From contig PFOK01000117.1 in assembly GCA_002792495.1 (NCBI GenBank), forward strand, positions 1-5,485: DNA of 5,485 bases, in the 5' to 3' direction. Below, piece by piece: positions 1-5,485 of the stretch. Source of the stretch: Candidatus Peregrinibacteria bacterium CG_4_10_14_0_2_um_filter_43_11. Its GTDB lineage: Bacteria > Patescibacteriota > Gracilibacteria > UM-FILTER-43-11. A program made the translations under genes and the position numbers. Numbering within the stretch: the stretch's first letter is position 1; every line of letters begins with the position of its first letter. Under the pieces are notes generated by a model. It saw only the letters and a list, made by a program, of their open reading frames with translations, did no database searches and was not told the DNA's origin.

Positions 1-16
1 GAATGGCGGGGTTATG

Positions 17-100
17 CCGTTTTATGTTGTTTTAGTTATACCTGCGCCGGAGGGTAGTTGTACTGCCCTTCGACGCAATACCTGTATTCCCCGTTTTATG
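17..100. repeat. Two short direct repeats flanking a stem-loop
   Basis: The 10-base word CCGTTTTATG occurs at 17-26 and again at 91-100. Inside this pair, the 7-base word ATACCTG occurs at 38-44 and 78-84, on either side of the stem-loop at 43-77. Both pairs are direct and exact. Such short words can recur by chance in AT-rich DNA, and no transposase or target-site context is visible, so this is recorded as a sequence observation without an assigned function. Confidence 0.4.
43..77. other. Strong imperfect stem-loop upstream of rel
   Basis: Bases 48-57 (CGGAGGGTAG) pair with 63-72 (CTGCCCTTCG) around a five-base loop, TTGTA. This gives ten pairs, two of them G-T. After one C/A mismatch, TGCG at 43-46 pairs with CGCA at 74-77 and extends the stem to about 14 pairs. 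It is the most stable-looking structure in the window. Neither side carries the T-run expected of an intrinsic terminator, so termination is not well supported. It could be a Rho-type or 3'-end structure of a gene left of the window, a leader element if rel transcription starts upstream, or a dispersed repeat. The pairing is certain and the role is unknown. Confidence 0.6.
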
Positions 101-122
101 CCCCGATAAAAACTCAATCGGT

Positions 123-151
123 TTGCAAAAAATCGCGTCGGTTGATAGGAT
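123..151 (+). promoter_or_regulatory. Possible sigma-70-type promoter for rel
   Basis: TTGCAA at 123-128 (4/6 to TTGACA) and TAGGAT at 146-151 (4/6 to TATAAT) are separated by 17 bases. Transcription would begin near 158, leaving a leader of only about ten bases before the ATG at 168. There is no good Shine-Dalgarno sequence: AGGA at 147-150 is 17 bases from the ATG, too far, and only a GAG at 154-156 lies at a usable distance. Matches this weak occur by chance, so this is a candidate only. Confidence 0.3.
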
Positions 152-167
152 ATGAGACAACCTACTC

Positions 168-2351
168 ATGCTGGATATGGAAAAGCCCTCAACTATTTAC
201 GATATCATTAAAGGCGCAAAAAAATATCTGCCTCAAATCAATGAGCAGAGGGTTATGCGGGCTTATGAATTCGCCAAAAAAGCCCATGAGGGACAAACGC
301 GTAATTCGGGCGTGCCCTATATTCAGCACCCTATGGAGGCGGCTAAAATTTTGTTGTCACTGCATCCCGATGAGGATTCGATTGTGACGTCTCTGTTGCA
401 TGATGTTTTGGAGGACACGGAAGTGACTTTGGATGAAATTACGAAGGTATTCGGCAAACAGATTGCCCCCCTTTTAACGGGGCTTGAAAAGTTAGGCAAG
501 GTGTATTACCGCGGGGAGGATCGCCAGGTTGAAAATTTGAGGAAGATGTTCATCGCCATGGCAAAGGACATTCGGGTGATTTTGATCAAGCTGGCCGACC
601 GCTTGCACAACATGAGGACGCTGGAATGTATTCCGGAACATAAAAGGGAGAGAATCGCGAAAGAAACACTGACGATTTACAGTCCTATCGCCACCCGTTT
701 GGGTATTTATAAAATCAAGAATGAATTGGACGATTTGTGTTTTAAATATTTGTATTCGGAGGACTACGAAAGGGTTACAAAGGAACTCAATGCGCTGACA
801 AGTTCTCAACAAAATACCATTAAAAACAGTAAAAAAGTTCTTACGGATCAACTGAAGAAAGCCCATATCAACGCGGTGATTGAGGGGCGCGTTAAGCACG
901 CGTACAGCATTTATAAAAAATTGAAAAGGAAGGGGAAAAATTATGTTTCCGAATTGTACGATGTGTTGGCTTTGCGGGTTGTTGTGGAAGATGAAGCGCA
1001 GTGTTATCAGGCATTGGGGATTATTCACAAAAACTGGACTCCGCTGGCCACGCGTTTTAAGGATTATATCGCGGTTCCTAAAGCTAATGGGTACCAAAGT
1101 TTGCACACCACGCTGATTGGCCTGTGCCCCAGCATGCGTAATCAGCCTATCGAGATACAAATCCGCACCAACGATATGAATTTGGTCGCCAAATATGGTA
1201 TTGCGGCTCATTGGCAGTACAAGGAAGTTGGAGGAAGTTCGGTTGCCGTCTCTCAGGATAAGCTGAATTGGGTACAGAGTTTGGTGGATTTGCATGAATC
1301 GCTTAAAAGCAACGCTGAATTCATTGAATCACTCAATGTGGACTTGTTCCAGGATCGTATTTTTGTTCTCACACCGGAGGGGGATGTGTTTGACTTGCCC
1401 GCGGACGCGACCCCCATTGATTTTGCCTATCATATTCATACGGATGTTGGCCATCGCTGTCGAGGAGCGAAAGTGAATGGACAGATTGTCCCCCTAAATT
1501 ACCATTTAAAAAACGGTCAGGTGGTGGATATTATTGCCGGCAATGAAATCAAGCCCAATCGTTATTGGCTCTCTTTTGTTGTGACTTCTCATGCCAAACA
1601 GTGCATAAAACAATGGCTCAATTCGCAGGATCGGGACAATTTGATTAAAACAGGAAAGGAGATGTTGAATGGCCAATTAAAACGTTTCGGGCAAAAGCCG
1701 TTGAACCCCAATTTAACACTATTGCGAGACTTGGATGGGGAAAAATTGACCATTCGTGAACGTGAATCCATTCTGGAAAAAATAGGCAATGGATCTGTGG
1801 ATGTCGTTGCCATAACCAGAAAAATAATTCCTGAAGAAAGTCGTACCTCGGTTTATCCCGAAAAACAGATTGAACACACACTGATGACTGAAGGAGTTCA
1901 ATTTGAAGATCAATCGGAGATTCTGATCACCGGGGAGAAGGGGTACAAAACACAAATCGCCTCTTGTTGTAATCCTAAGCCCGGCAATATGATCATTGGT
2001 TATATTACCCGTGGACGCGGCGTGACAATCCATCAGGAAAACTGCAGGGTGATCAAAGGACTCGAATCCAAACGATTGATCAAGGCTTCGTGGGGCACCC
2101 AAAAAAGCCATGAGTTCGTTGCCAAGCTCTCTCTGGAACGTCGCTCACGGATTGGGCTTTTGCGTGATGTCGCGGAAGTGTTTGCCTCCAATCAGTTGCC
2201 GATTATTGATATTGAAAATATACGGCATGAGGGTACCGACTTGGGACAAATGCTGATTTCCGCCAGTTTTGACAATTTAGGGACCCTCCACTTTGTAATG
2301 GATCAGCTAAAAAACATTCCCGGAATCTTCAGTGTAAAGGAATGCAAATAG
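168..2351 (+). CDS. rel: Bifunctional (p)ppGpp synthetase/hydrolase (long RelA/SpoT homologue)
   Basis: This enzyme makes (p)ppGpp from ATP and GDP/GTP and also hydrolyses it, controlling the stringent response in the cytoplasm, normally through contact with stalled ribosomes. The 727-aa length is typical of long Rel proteins. The N-terminal HD hydrolase domain is intact: R45, H54, H78-D79, E82-D83, D144 and N148 match the known metal and catalytic positions. The synthetase domain (about 235-350) has RVKHAYSIYKKLKRKG, YDVLALRV with D265, NGYQSLHTT with Y309, and EIQIRT with E329. R296-F297-K298-D299 is the RXKD form found in bifunctional enzymes, not the EXDD form of synthetase-only RelA. A TGS domain follows (about 396-457, block AYHIHTDVGHRC), then a helical region, a zinc-finger/CC motif (C600, C601, H622, C626) and a C-terminal ACT domain (about 650-725). 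The ATG at 168 was chosen because the HD numbering then fits the family; an ATG at 177 is an alternative. It stands alone on its strand and converges with tig. Confidence 0.97.
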   Translation: MLDMEKPSTIYDIIKGAKKYLPQINEQRVMRAYEFAKKAHEGQTRNSGVPYIQHPMEAAKILLSLHPDEDSIVTSLLHDVLEDTEVTLDEITKVFGKQIAPLLTGLEKLGKVYYRGEDRQVENLRKMFIAMAKDIRVILIKLADRLHNMRTLECIPEHKRERIAKETLTIYSPIATRLGIYKIKNELDDLCFKYLYSEDYERVTKELNALTSSQQNTIKNSKKVLTDQLKKAHINAVIEGRVKHAYSIYKKLKRKGKNYVSELYDVLALRVVVEDEAQCYQALGIIHKNWTPLATRFKDYIAVPKANGYQSLHTTLIGLCPSMRNQPIEIQIRTNDMNLVAKYGIAAHWQYKEVGGSSVAVSQDKLNWVQSLVDLHESLKSNAEFIESLNVDLFQDRIFVLTPEGDVFDLPADATPIDFAYHIHTDVGHRCRGAKVNGQIVPLNYHLKNGQVVDIIAGNEIKPNRYWLSFVVTSHAKQCIKQWLNSQDRDNLIKTGKEMLNGQLKRFGQKPLNPNLTLLRDLDGEKLTIRERESILEKIGNGSVDVVAITRKIIPEESRTSVYPEKQIEHTLMTEGVQFEDQSEILITGEKGYKTQIASCCNPKPGNMIIGYITRGRGVTIHQENCRVIKGLESKRLIKASWGTQKSHEFVAKLSLERRSRIGLLRDVAEVFASNQLPIIDIENIRHEGTDLGQMLISASFDNLGTLHFVMDQLKNIPGIFSVKECK

Positions 2352-2369
2352 CGTGTGGCTTCAGGGCTT

Positions 2370-2410
2370 GAATGGCCAATGGACATGAAAAATGGCATTC
2401 GGATTATTTT
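2370..2410 (+). terminator. Weak terminator-like hairpin between convergent rel and tig
   Basis: GAATG at 2370-2374 pairs with CATTC at 2396-2400. After a bulged G at 2375, CCA (2376-2378) pairs with TGG (2393-2395), giving eight pairs with one bulge around a loop of 14 bases. The tail GGATTATTTT (2401-2410) contains a short T-rich stretch that ends directly at the tig stop codon. The placement, 18 bases after the rel stop in a 59-base convergent spacer, fits a terminator for rel. The loop is long, the stem is modest and the T-run is interrupted. No comparable T-run serves the opposite strand. Confidence 0.35.
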
Positions 2411-3700
2411 CTATGCAGAGAGCATTTCAATCAATTTTTCAATCATCAGACTGTTGTGAATATTCTGACGCCCCTGTGATCCTTTTTTGTAATGATCGAT
2501 CACGTGCTTTTTCTGCTCTTCCGGGTAACGACCAATGATTTCCGCGACACGCTTGTCCACCTCTTCTTCCGCGACAGTGATGTTCGCGTCCTTGATGATG
2601 TACTGTATCCCCAAGCGGGCTTTCACGCGTTCTTCAGCCGGTTTTTGATGCTCTTTTGCAAAATCCTCTTCCGTTTTTTTGACGTGTTGCAAATACTGCT
2701 CCCATTTTAACCCCTGCCGCGAGACCTGTTCCCTTTTTTCATCCAACATGAATTTCACCTCTTCATCCATCAACACTTGAGGTAAATCCACCTCAACCAT
2801 TTTGATGATCGCATCAACGACACTGTTGTCGTGTTCTTGCCGAGAGCGCGTTTCCATTTCTGTTTTCAAATCGTCACCGATCTTTTTCTTAAAATCCTCT
2901 ATCCCTTGCTTTTCACCTACAATTTTTTCGATCATCGCTTCATCGAGCGTTTGCTCAAGCTTTTCTTCCAATCGGCTGAGCGTGAGTTTGAATTTTACTT
3001 TTTGCCCCCGCATGCTTTCGGCGTGATAATCCTTGGGGAAAGTGACTTTAAATTCTTTCGTCTCGCCAACGGACATGCCGATGATCGCGTCTTCAAAACC
3101 GGGCACCATGGTTTCACTCCCCAGAATAATGGGATGATTTTTGCTCGCTGTATTGGGGATAGCTTCTCCTTTTTCGTCGAACCCTTCAAAATCCACTTCC
3201 GCGCGATGATCTTTTTTGGCTTTGGAAGAAACGTCTTTCCATTCCGCGAAACGACTCATGATCATTTCGATGGTTTCATCGACTTGTTTGGGTTTTACTT
3301 CGACTTTAGGTCGGGTGATTTTAATTTTTTTATAATTCCCGACTTTGACTTCTGGCATCACCGCGACAACGGCCGTGTAAACCAAATCATCCCCCTCTTT
3401 TTTGACTGTGGTTTTGATCTCCACTTTTGGCGGCGCGATCACGTGAATGTCGTTTTCTTTGATGACGGTCATGTACGTTTCGGGGAGCACGTGATCTAAG
3501 GCTGCGCTGATAATTGCCTCCGGATTGACGCGTTCACGCACGACTTCTTCGGGGATATGCCCACTGCGAAAACCATCGACTTTAACGCTTTTGTTCAATT
3601 CCTCCAGCGCCTTTTTTTCGTGTTTTTGATAAGTTCCGTACGAAACGGTGATGGTGAGTTCCATTTCGGATTTTGGGAGTTTTTTGACGGTACATTTCAT
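2411..3700 (-). CDS. tig: Trigger factor, ribosome-associated chaperone and peptidyl-prolyl isomerase
   Basis: Trigger factor binds at the ribosomal exit tunnel and shields nascent chains in the cytosol. The 429-aa length is normal for the family. Residues 1 to about 112 form the ribosome-binding domain with the signature GFRSGHIP at 43-50; the G-F-R-x-G-x-x-P pattern is the L23-docking loop. Residues about 165-245 form the FKBP-type isomerase domain (VDFEGF, then ILGSETMVPGFEDAIIGM and the GETKEFKVTFPKDY block). Residues about 250-429 are the helical, highly charged substrate-binding C-terminus. The ATG at 3700 starts the domain exactly where the family does (MKCTVKKL). The upstream bases are AT-only for most of their length, with no Shine-Dalgarno sequence. 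In many bacteria tig precedes clpP and clpX; here the downstream neighbour is convergent rel, so it appears monocistronic on that side. The 119-bp upstream spacer holds unusual repeats that may be its control region. Confidence 0.96.
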   Translation of the reverse strand: MKCTVKKLPKSEMELTITVSYGTYQKHEKKALEELNKSVKVDGFRSGHIPEEVVRERVNPEAIISAALDHVLPETYMTVIKENDIHVIAPPKVEIKTTVKKEGDDLVYTAVVAVMPEVKVGNYKKIKITRPKVEVKPKQVDETIEMIMSRFAEWKDVSSKAKKDHRAEVDFEGFDEKGEAIPNTASKNHPIILGSETMVPGFEDAIIGMSVGETKEFKVTFPKDYHAESMRGQKVKFKLTLSRLEEKLEQTLDEAMIEKIVGEKQGIEDFKKKIGDDLKTEMETRSRQEHDNSVVDAIIKMVEVDLPQVLMDEEVKFMLDEKREQVSRQGLKWEQYLQHVKKTEEDFAKEHQKPAEERVKARLGIQYIIKDANITVAEEEVDKRVAEIIGRYPEEQKKHVIDHYKKGSQGRQNIHNSLMIEKLIEMLSA

Positions 3701-3710
3701 AATAATATTG

Positions 3711-3745
3711 ATTAATTTATTGGTTTATTAATTTATTGGTTTATT
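3711..3745. repeat. 16-bp perfect tandem duplication in the tig leader
   Basis: The unit ATTAATTTATTGGTTT occurs at 3711-3726 and immediately again at 3727-3742, followed by ATT, the start of a third unit, at 3743-3745. It sits 11-45 bases upstream of the tig start codon on the minus strand, so it falls in the mRNA leader or promoter. A tandem copy could come from replication slippage in AT-rich DNA, or could form a paired binding site. No database comparison was possible. Confidence 0.85.
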
Positions 3746-3764
3746 TCAACAATAAATTAATAAA
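3724..3764. repeat. 14-bp perfect AT-only inverted repeat (hairpin)
   Basis: TTTATTAATTTATT at 3724-3737 is the exact reverse complement of AATAAATTAATAAA at 3751-3764, with a 13-base loop (3738-3750). The stem has no G or C. Because the left arm lies in the tandem duplication, the first unit (3711-3721) offers an alternative 11-base partner for 3751-3761, so two mutually exclusive foldings exist. This could be an operator, a leader structure for tig, or part of the transcription end of the upstream gene. Confidence 0.6.
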
Positions 3765-3796
3765 AGCATAATCCGCCAAAACGTTGGTGAAGACGG
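3751..3796 (-). terminator. Possible intrinsic terminator after the secreted-protein gene
   Basis: Read on the minus strand, CCG (3796-3794) and CCAA (3787-3784) pair with UUGG (3779-3776) and CGG (3775-3773) around a four-base loop, with a six-base one-sided bulge. The stem is followed by a T-rich tract, TTATGCTTTTATTAATTTATT (3771-3751). It begins about 24 bases after the TGA stop, a normal distance. The stem is short and interrupted, so termination is only suggested. If it is real, tig would need its own promoter in the AT-rich repeats beyond it; no convincing -35/-10 pair was found there. Confidence 0.3.
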
Positions 3797-3819
3797 ACGG
3801 AGCGTAATAAACCAATGAA

Positions 3820-5016
3820 TCAATTCGTTAAAAAATAATTCGCCCGATCAAGAGCGCGTTTTAAGCTTGCGCAATAAGGCGCCGCCTGCTGAGCCTCTAT
3901 ACAGTTCTCCTGATAGCGCTTCTGGCTAAATGGGGTACGAATCCCCATGAGCTTTAAATCACGCGCAGAGAGACTTGTGGCGATGTCGGAACGGGAAAGT
4001 TTTTCCTGCGCGTAGAGCACATTGATTTTTGCCCACAAACACGCGCTATCGTCGGCATTTTTGGAGCATTTGATCTGGTAGCGCACGCGATAGTAAGTGA
4101 ACAGACGGGTGAGAAGGTCAACTTCGGTTTCCGGCGACGTTTCCACTACGGGAGCTTCCGGGGTAACGGTGGAAGGATCGACCGGATTTTCCACAGGGGG
4201 AGTTTCCGGATTGGAGGAAGGCGCAACGACATGAACGGTAATAGCGACTGAACTTTCATTGCGACGGTCACGAGCGTATACATCATATCGGATTTCATCG
4301 CCGAATTTGACCTGGGTGTCGATGTATTCCGTTTTTTCGGAAGAATCGAACAAAAATACTTTTTCACCGGTGGATACAAATGTTTTTTGCAAACCGAATG
4401 TGCGGAAGTCGTAATCCGGAGGAGTTACCCAGGTGAGTTGAACGCGAAAAGGGTTTTCGAGTACGGTCGCTACAACATTTTGAGGAGGGTAGGGCGGGGT
4501 CAAATCACTACGTGGACTATCTTCATCAATGCGAATGGCCATTGTGCTGTCAAAATCTTTGAGGTTGTCTCCGTTTAGATCGATTCCGACGATGTGGTTT
4601 CCGGAAGCACGATCGTAAATGCGGACCTTGAGGCCGGAAATAGTGATCTCATCGCCCACGACCCAATCAGCCTCGATAGGCAGGTGGAGGGACTTGAGAT
4701 TTGTGCTGTAGGTAACAGCCGGTTTGGCAAGGATTTTGCCATTATCCACCGCACTTCCGGTGATTTGGATGTCTTCGTTATCCTTTTCCCATAAAATATA
4801 TTGAACATCACTAAGAATAAGGTTGATACCTTGTTTCAAGGTAATGGAATCCGAACTCTCGTTCATGATTATCGTAAGGGGGTTGATTTCCTGTATCCCC
4901 GCATTAATGGGGAAATGATTGTTTAGACCTGCCGTACCAAGCGCGTGTGCCACGGATAACGGGGCTACAAGCAAACCCATGCCTAACATTCCGGTGATAA
5001 TCCATTGTTTTAGCAT
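3820..5016 (-). CDS. Secreted protein of unknown function with Fn3-like domain and cysteine-bearing C-terminus
   Basis: The function is not recognised. The 398-aa protein begins with a clear signal peptide (basic MLK, hydrophobic core, AHA at 23-25 as the likely cleavage site), so it should be exported. Residues about 40-165 look like a beta-sandwich and include DLNGDNLKD at 146-154, which resembles a dockerin/EF-hand-type calcium loop (D146, N148, D150, D154), although position 12 of the loop is Ser. Residues about 173-264 fit a fibronectin type III domain (PPYPPQNV start, LTW with W196, YDVYARD near the end). A Pro/Glu/Thr/Val-rich linker spans about 266-299. The C-terminal region (about 300-398) is probably helical, with four cysteines in two close pairs (C317/C326 and C372/C382) that could form disulfides outside the cell. 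No LPXTG, lipobox or transmembrane anchor is seen. It lies 42 bp downstream of the TPR gene on the same strand. The start has an AT-rich leader with no Shine-Dalgarno sequence, and the signal peptide fixes the start choice. Confidence 0.85.
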   Translation of the reverse strand: MLKQWIITGMLGMGLLVAPLSVAHALGTAGLNNHFPINAGIQEINPLTIIMNESSDSITLKQGINLILSDVQYILWEKDNEDIQITGSAVDNGKILAKPAVTYSTNLKSLHLPIEADWVVGDEITISGLKVRIYDRASGNHIVGIDLNGDNLKDFDSTMAIRIDEDSPRSDLTPPYPPQNVVATVLENPFRVQLTWVTPPDYDFRTFGLQKTFVSTGEKVFLFDSSEKTEYIDTQVKFGDEIRYDVYARDRRNESSVAITVHVVAPSSNPETPPVENPVDPSTVTPEAPVVETSPETEVDLLTRLFTYYRVRYQIKCSKNADDSACLWAKINVLYAQEKLSRSDIATSLSARDLKLMGIRTPFSQKRYQENCIEAQQAAPYCASLKRALDRANYFLTN

Positions 5017-5058
5017 AAAAATGAAAATTAAGATTTGATGTGCCGAATATTATTGCTG

Positions 5059-5485
5059 TTACTTCTTTTTGCGAAGATTGGTGAGGTATTGCTCCACCGC
5101 CGGGTCGGTAAGATTAGTGAGAATGCGATACTGGTTGTAGGCCTTTTGTGCCGCATCCAGATCGCCTTTTTTGATGTACGCGTTGGCGATATCCATGTTG
5201 TAAGCCACAAACCCGAATTGATCGATGATTTTCGCGTAATAATCAACCGCTTTGTCGTATTTTCCGACCCGTTCGTAAATGCGACCGAGGTTATGCCAAG
5301 CGACCTGAGAATTCTCGTATAATTTTAGAACTTTTTTGTAAGTGTTGATCGCCTGTCCCAGACGACCGAGTTTTTCCTGCGCCAAAGCGACTTCTAAAAA
5401 ATAAGCGAAAGGCGGGCGTGTATCCACTTCTTCAAGGGAAGTGACCGTAACGGCGTTAGACACTGTTCGTGTGGTTCCATCCGGG
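5059..5485 (-). CDS. TPR-repeat protein, C-terminal part only (5' end outside window)
   Basis: The reading frame is open to the right edge: upstream of the GTG at 5463 it reads PDGTTRT and continues into VSNAVTVTSL. That GTG is therefore probably an internal valine and the true start lies outside the window. The stretch DGTTRTVSNAVTVT looks like the last strand of a fibronectin type III domain, so the full protein may be Fn3 plus TPR. Three TPR units follow: FAYFLEVALAQEKLGRLGQA and onward, VAWHNLGRIYERVGKYDKA and onward, and AYNMDIANAYIKKGDLDAA and onward, with the usual small/aromatic pattern (W-N-L-G, Y, G-D/K, A). A short tail ends in KKK before the TAA. TPR arrays bind proteins or peptides; the partner is unknown. 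If the upstream part carries a signal peptide or membrane anchor, it may act in the envelope with the secreted neighbour 42 bp downstream. Confidence 0.85.
   Translation of the reverse strand, partial: PDGTTRTVSNAVTVTSLEEVDTRPPFAYFLEVALAQEKLGRLGQAINTYKKVLKLYENSQVAWHNLGRIYERVGKYDKAVDYYAKIIDQFGFVAYNMDIANAYIKKGDLDAAQKAYNQYRILTNLTDPAVEQYLTNLRKKK

Larger units (their letters stand above)
3711..3824. repeat. 20-bp near-perfect inverted repeat spanning the tig/secreted-protein spacer
   Basis: The left arm 3711-3730 (ATTAATTTATTGGTTTATTA) is the reverse complement of the right arm 3805-3824 (TAATAAACCAATGAATCAAT) at 18 of 20 positions. One of the two differences would be a G-U pair in RNA. The right arm contains the TGA stop (3820-3822) of the upstream gene, and the left arm overlaps the first unit of the tandem duplication. 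The arms are 74 bases apart. The layout resembles the ends of a very small inverted-repeat element or a long-range RNA hairpin. There is no obvious target-site duplication to support mobility. Confidence 0.6.

Noticed and set aside
43..77. tRNA fragment or integron attC site at the stem-loop
   Set aside because: There is no T-arm GTTCGAAT-like loop or CCA end in the right position, and no attC core sites; only one hairpin is supported.
1..107. Possible 3' end of a plus-strand gene entering from the left (frame open from base 2 to the TAA at 107-109)
   Set aside because: The short peptide shows no recognisable motif and the region carries a strong hairpin, so a coding call cannot be supported without the adjoining sequence.
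58..387. Plus-strand open frame overlapping the rel leader and N-terminus
   Set aside because: It overlaps the conserved HD domain of rel in another frame and its translation is low-quality (Cys/Ser/Arg-rich); it starts inside the stem-loop.
492..1295. Long minus-strand open frame (267 codons) inside rel
   Set aside because: It lies antisense to the conserved HD and synthetase domains of rel, resembles no protein family and has no ribosome-binding site; it is a shadow of rel codon usage.
2831..3499. Long plus-strand open frame (222 codons) antisense to tig
   Set aside because: Its Phe-rich composition is what Lys/Glu-rich trigger-factor codons give in reverse; there is no family resemblance or start signal.
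3701..3770. CRISPR-like or replication-origin repeats in the AT-rich spacer
   Set aside because: There are only two adjacent units with no spacers between them, no DnaA-box series, and no cas or dnaA gene nearby.
3760..3822. Readthrough of the TGA stop of the secreted protein as recoded UGA (about 20 further codons to a TAA)
   Set aside because: rel and tig encode full-length proteins without in-frame TGA, the added residues look non-coding, and the protein already ends in a plausible helix; standard termination is simpler.

Overview
This is a bacterial chromosomal window with four protein-coding genes and no sign of phage, transposon, CRISPR or defence genes. From left to right it holds a complete bifunctional (p)ppGpp synthetase/hydrolase (rel/spoT type, + strand), a complete trigger factor (tig, - strand, convergent with rel), a complete secreted protein of unknown function with one fibronectin type III-like domain (- strand), and the C-terminal part of a TPR-repeat protein (- strand) that runs off the right edge.

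Organism: base composition is moderate to slightly AT-rich, and the conserved genes read through under the standard code with no in-frame TGA. This argues against UGA-recoding lineages such as Gracilibacteria/Absconditabacteria. Neither complete minus-strand gene has a clear Shine-Dalgarno sequence, and rel has at best a weak one. Trigger factor is not next to clpP/clpX on the side that can be seen. A divergent trigger factor beside secreted Fn3/TPR proteins would fit an uncultured or candidate-phylum bacterium (for example a Peregrinibacteria-like lineage), but this is a weak inference and no taxon can be fixed from the window.

Layout: 1-167 is non-coding and carries a strong imperfect stem-loop (43-77), short direct repeats on either side of it, and a possible promoter for rel. 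168-2351 is rel. 2352-2410 is a short convergent spacer with a weak terminator-like hairpin. 2411-3700 is tig. 3701-3819 is a very AT-rich spacer with a 16-bp tandem duplication, a 14-bp perfect inverted repeat, and a 20-bp arm (18/20) whose inverted partner overlaps the stop codon of the next gene. 3820-5016 is the secreted Fn3-like protein. It lies 42 bp downstream of the partial TPR gene (5059-5485), so the two are probably one operon transcribed leftwards.

How the genes relate: rel (stringent response) and tig (nascent-chain chaperone on the ribosome) are housekeeping genes that simply converge. The Fn3-like/TPR pair looks like a separate cell-surface or envelope unit. Its biological role cannot be read from the sequence. 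It is the least ordinary coding content here, and no clearly new system is visible.
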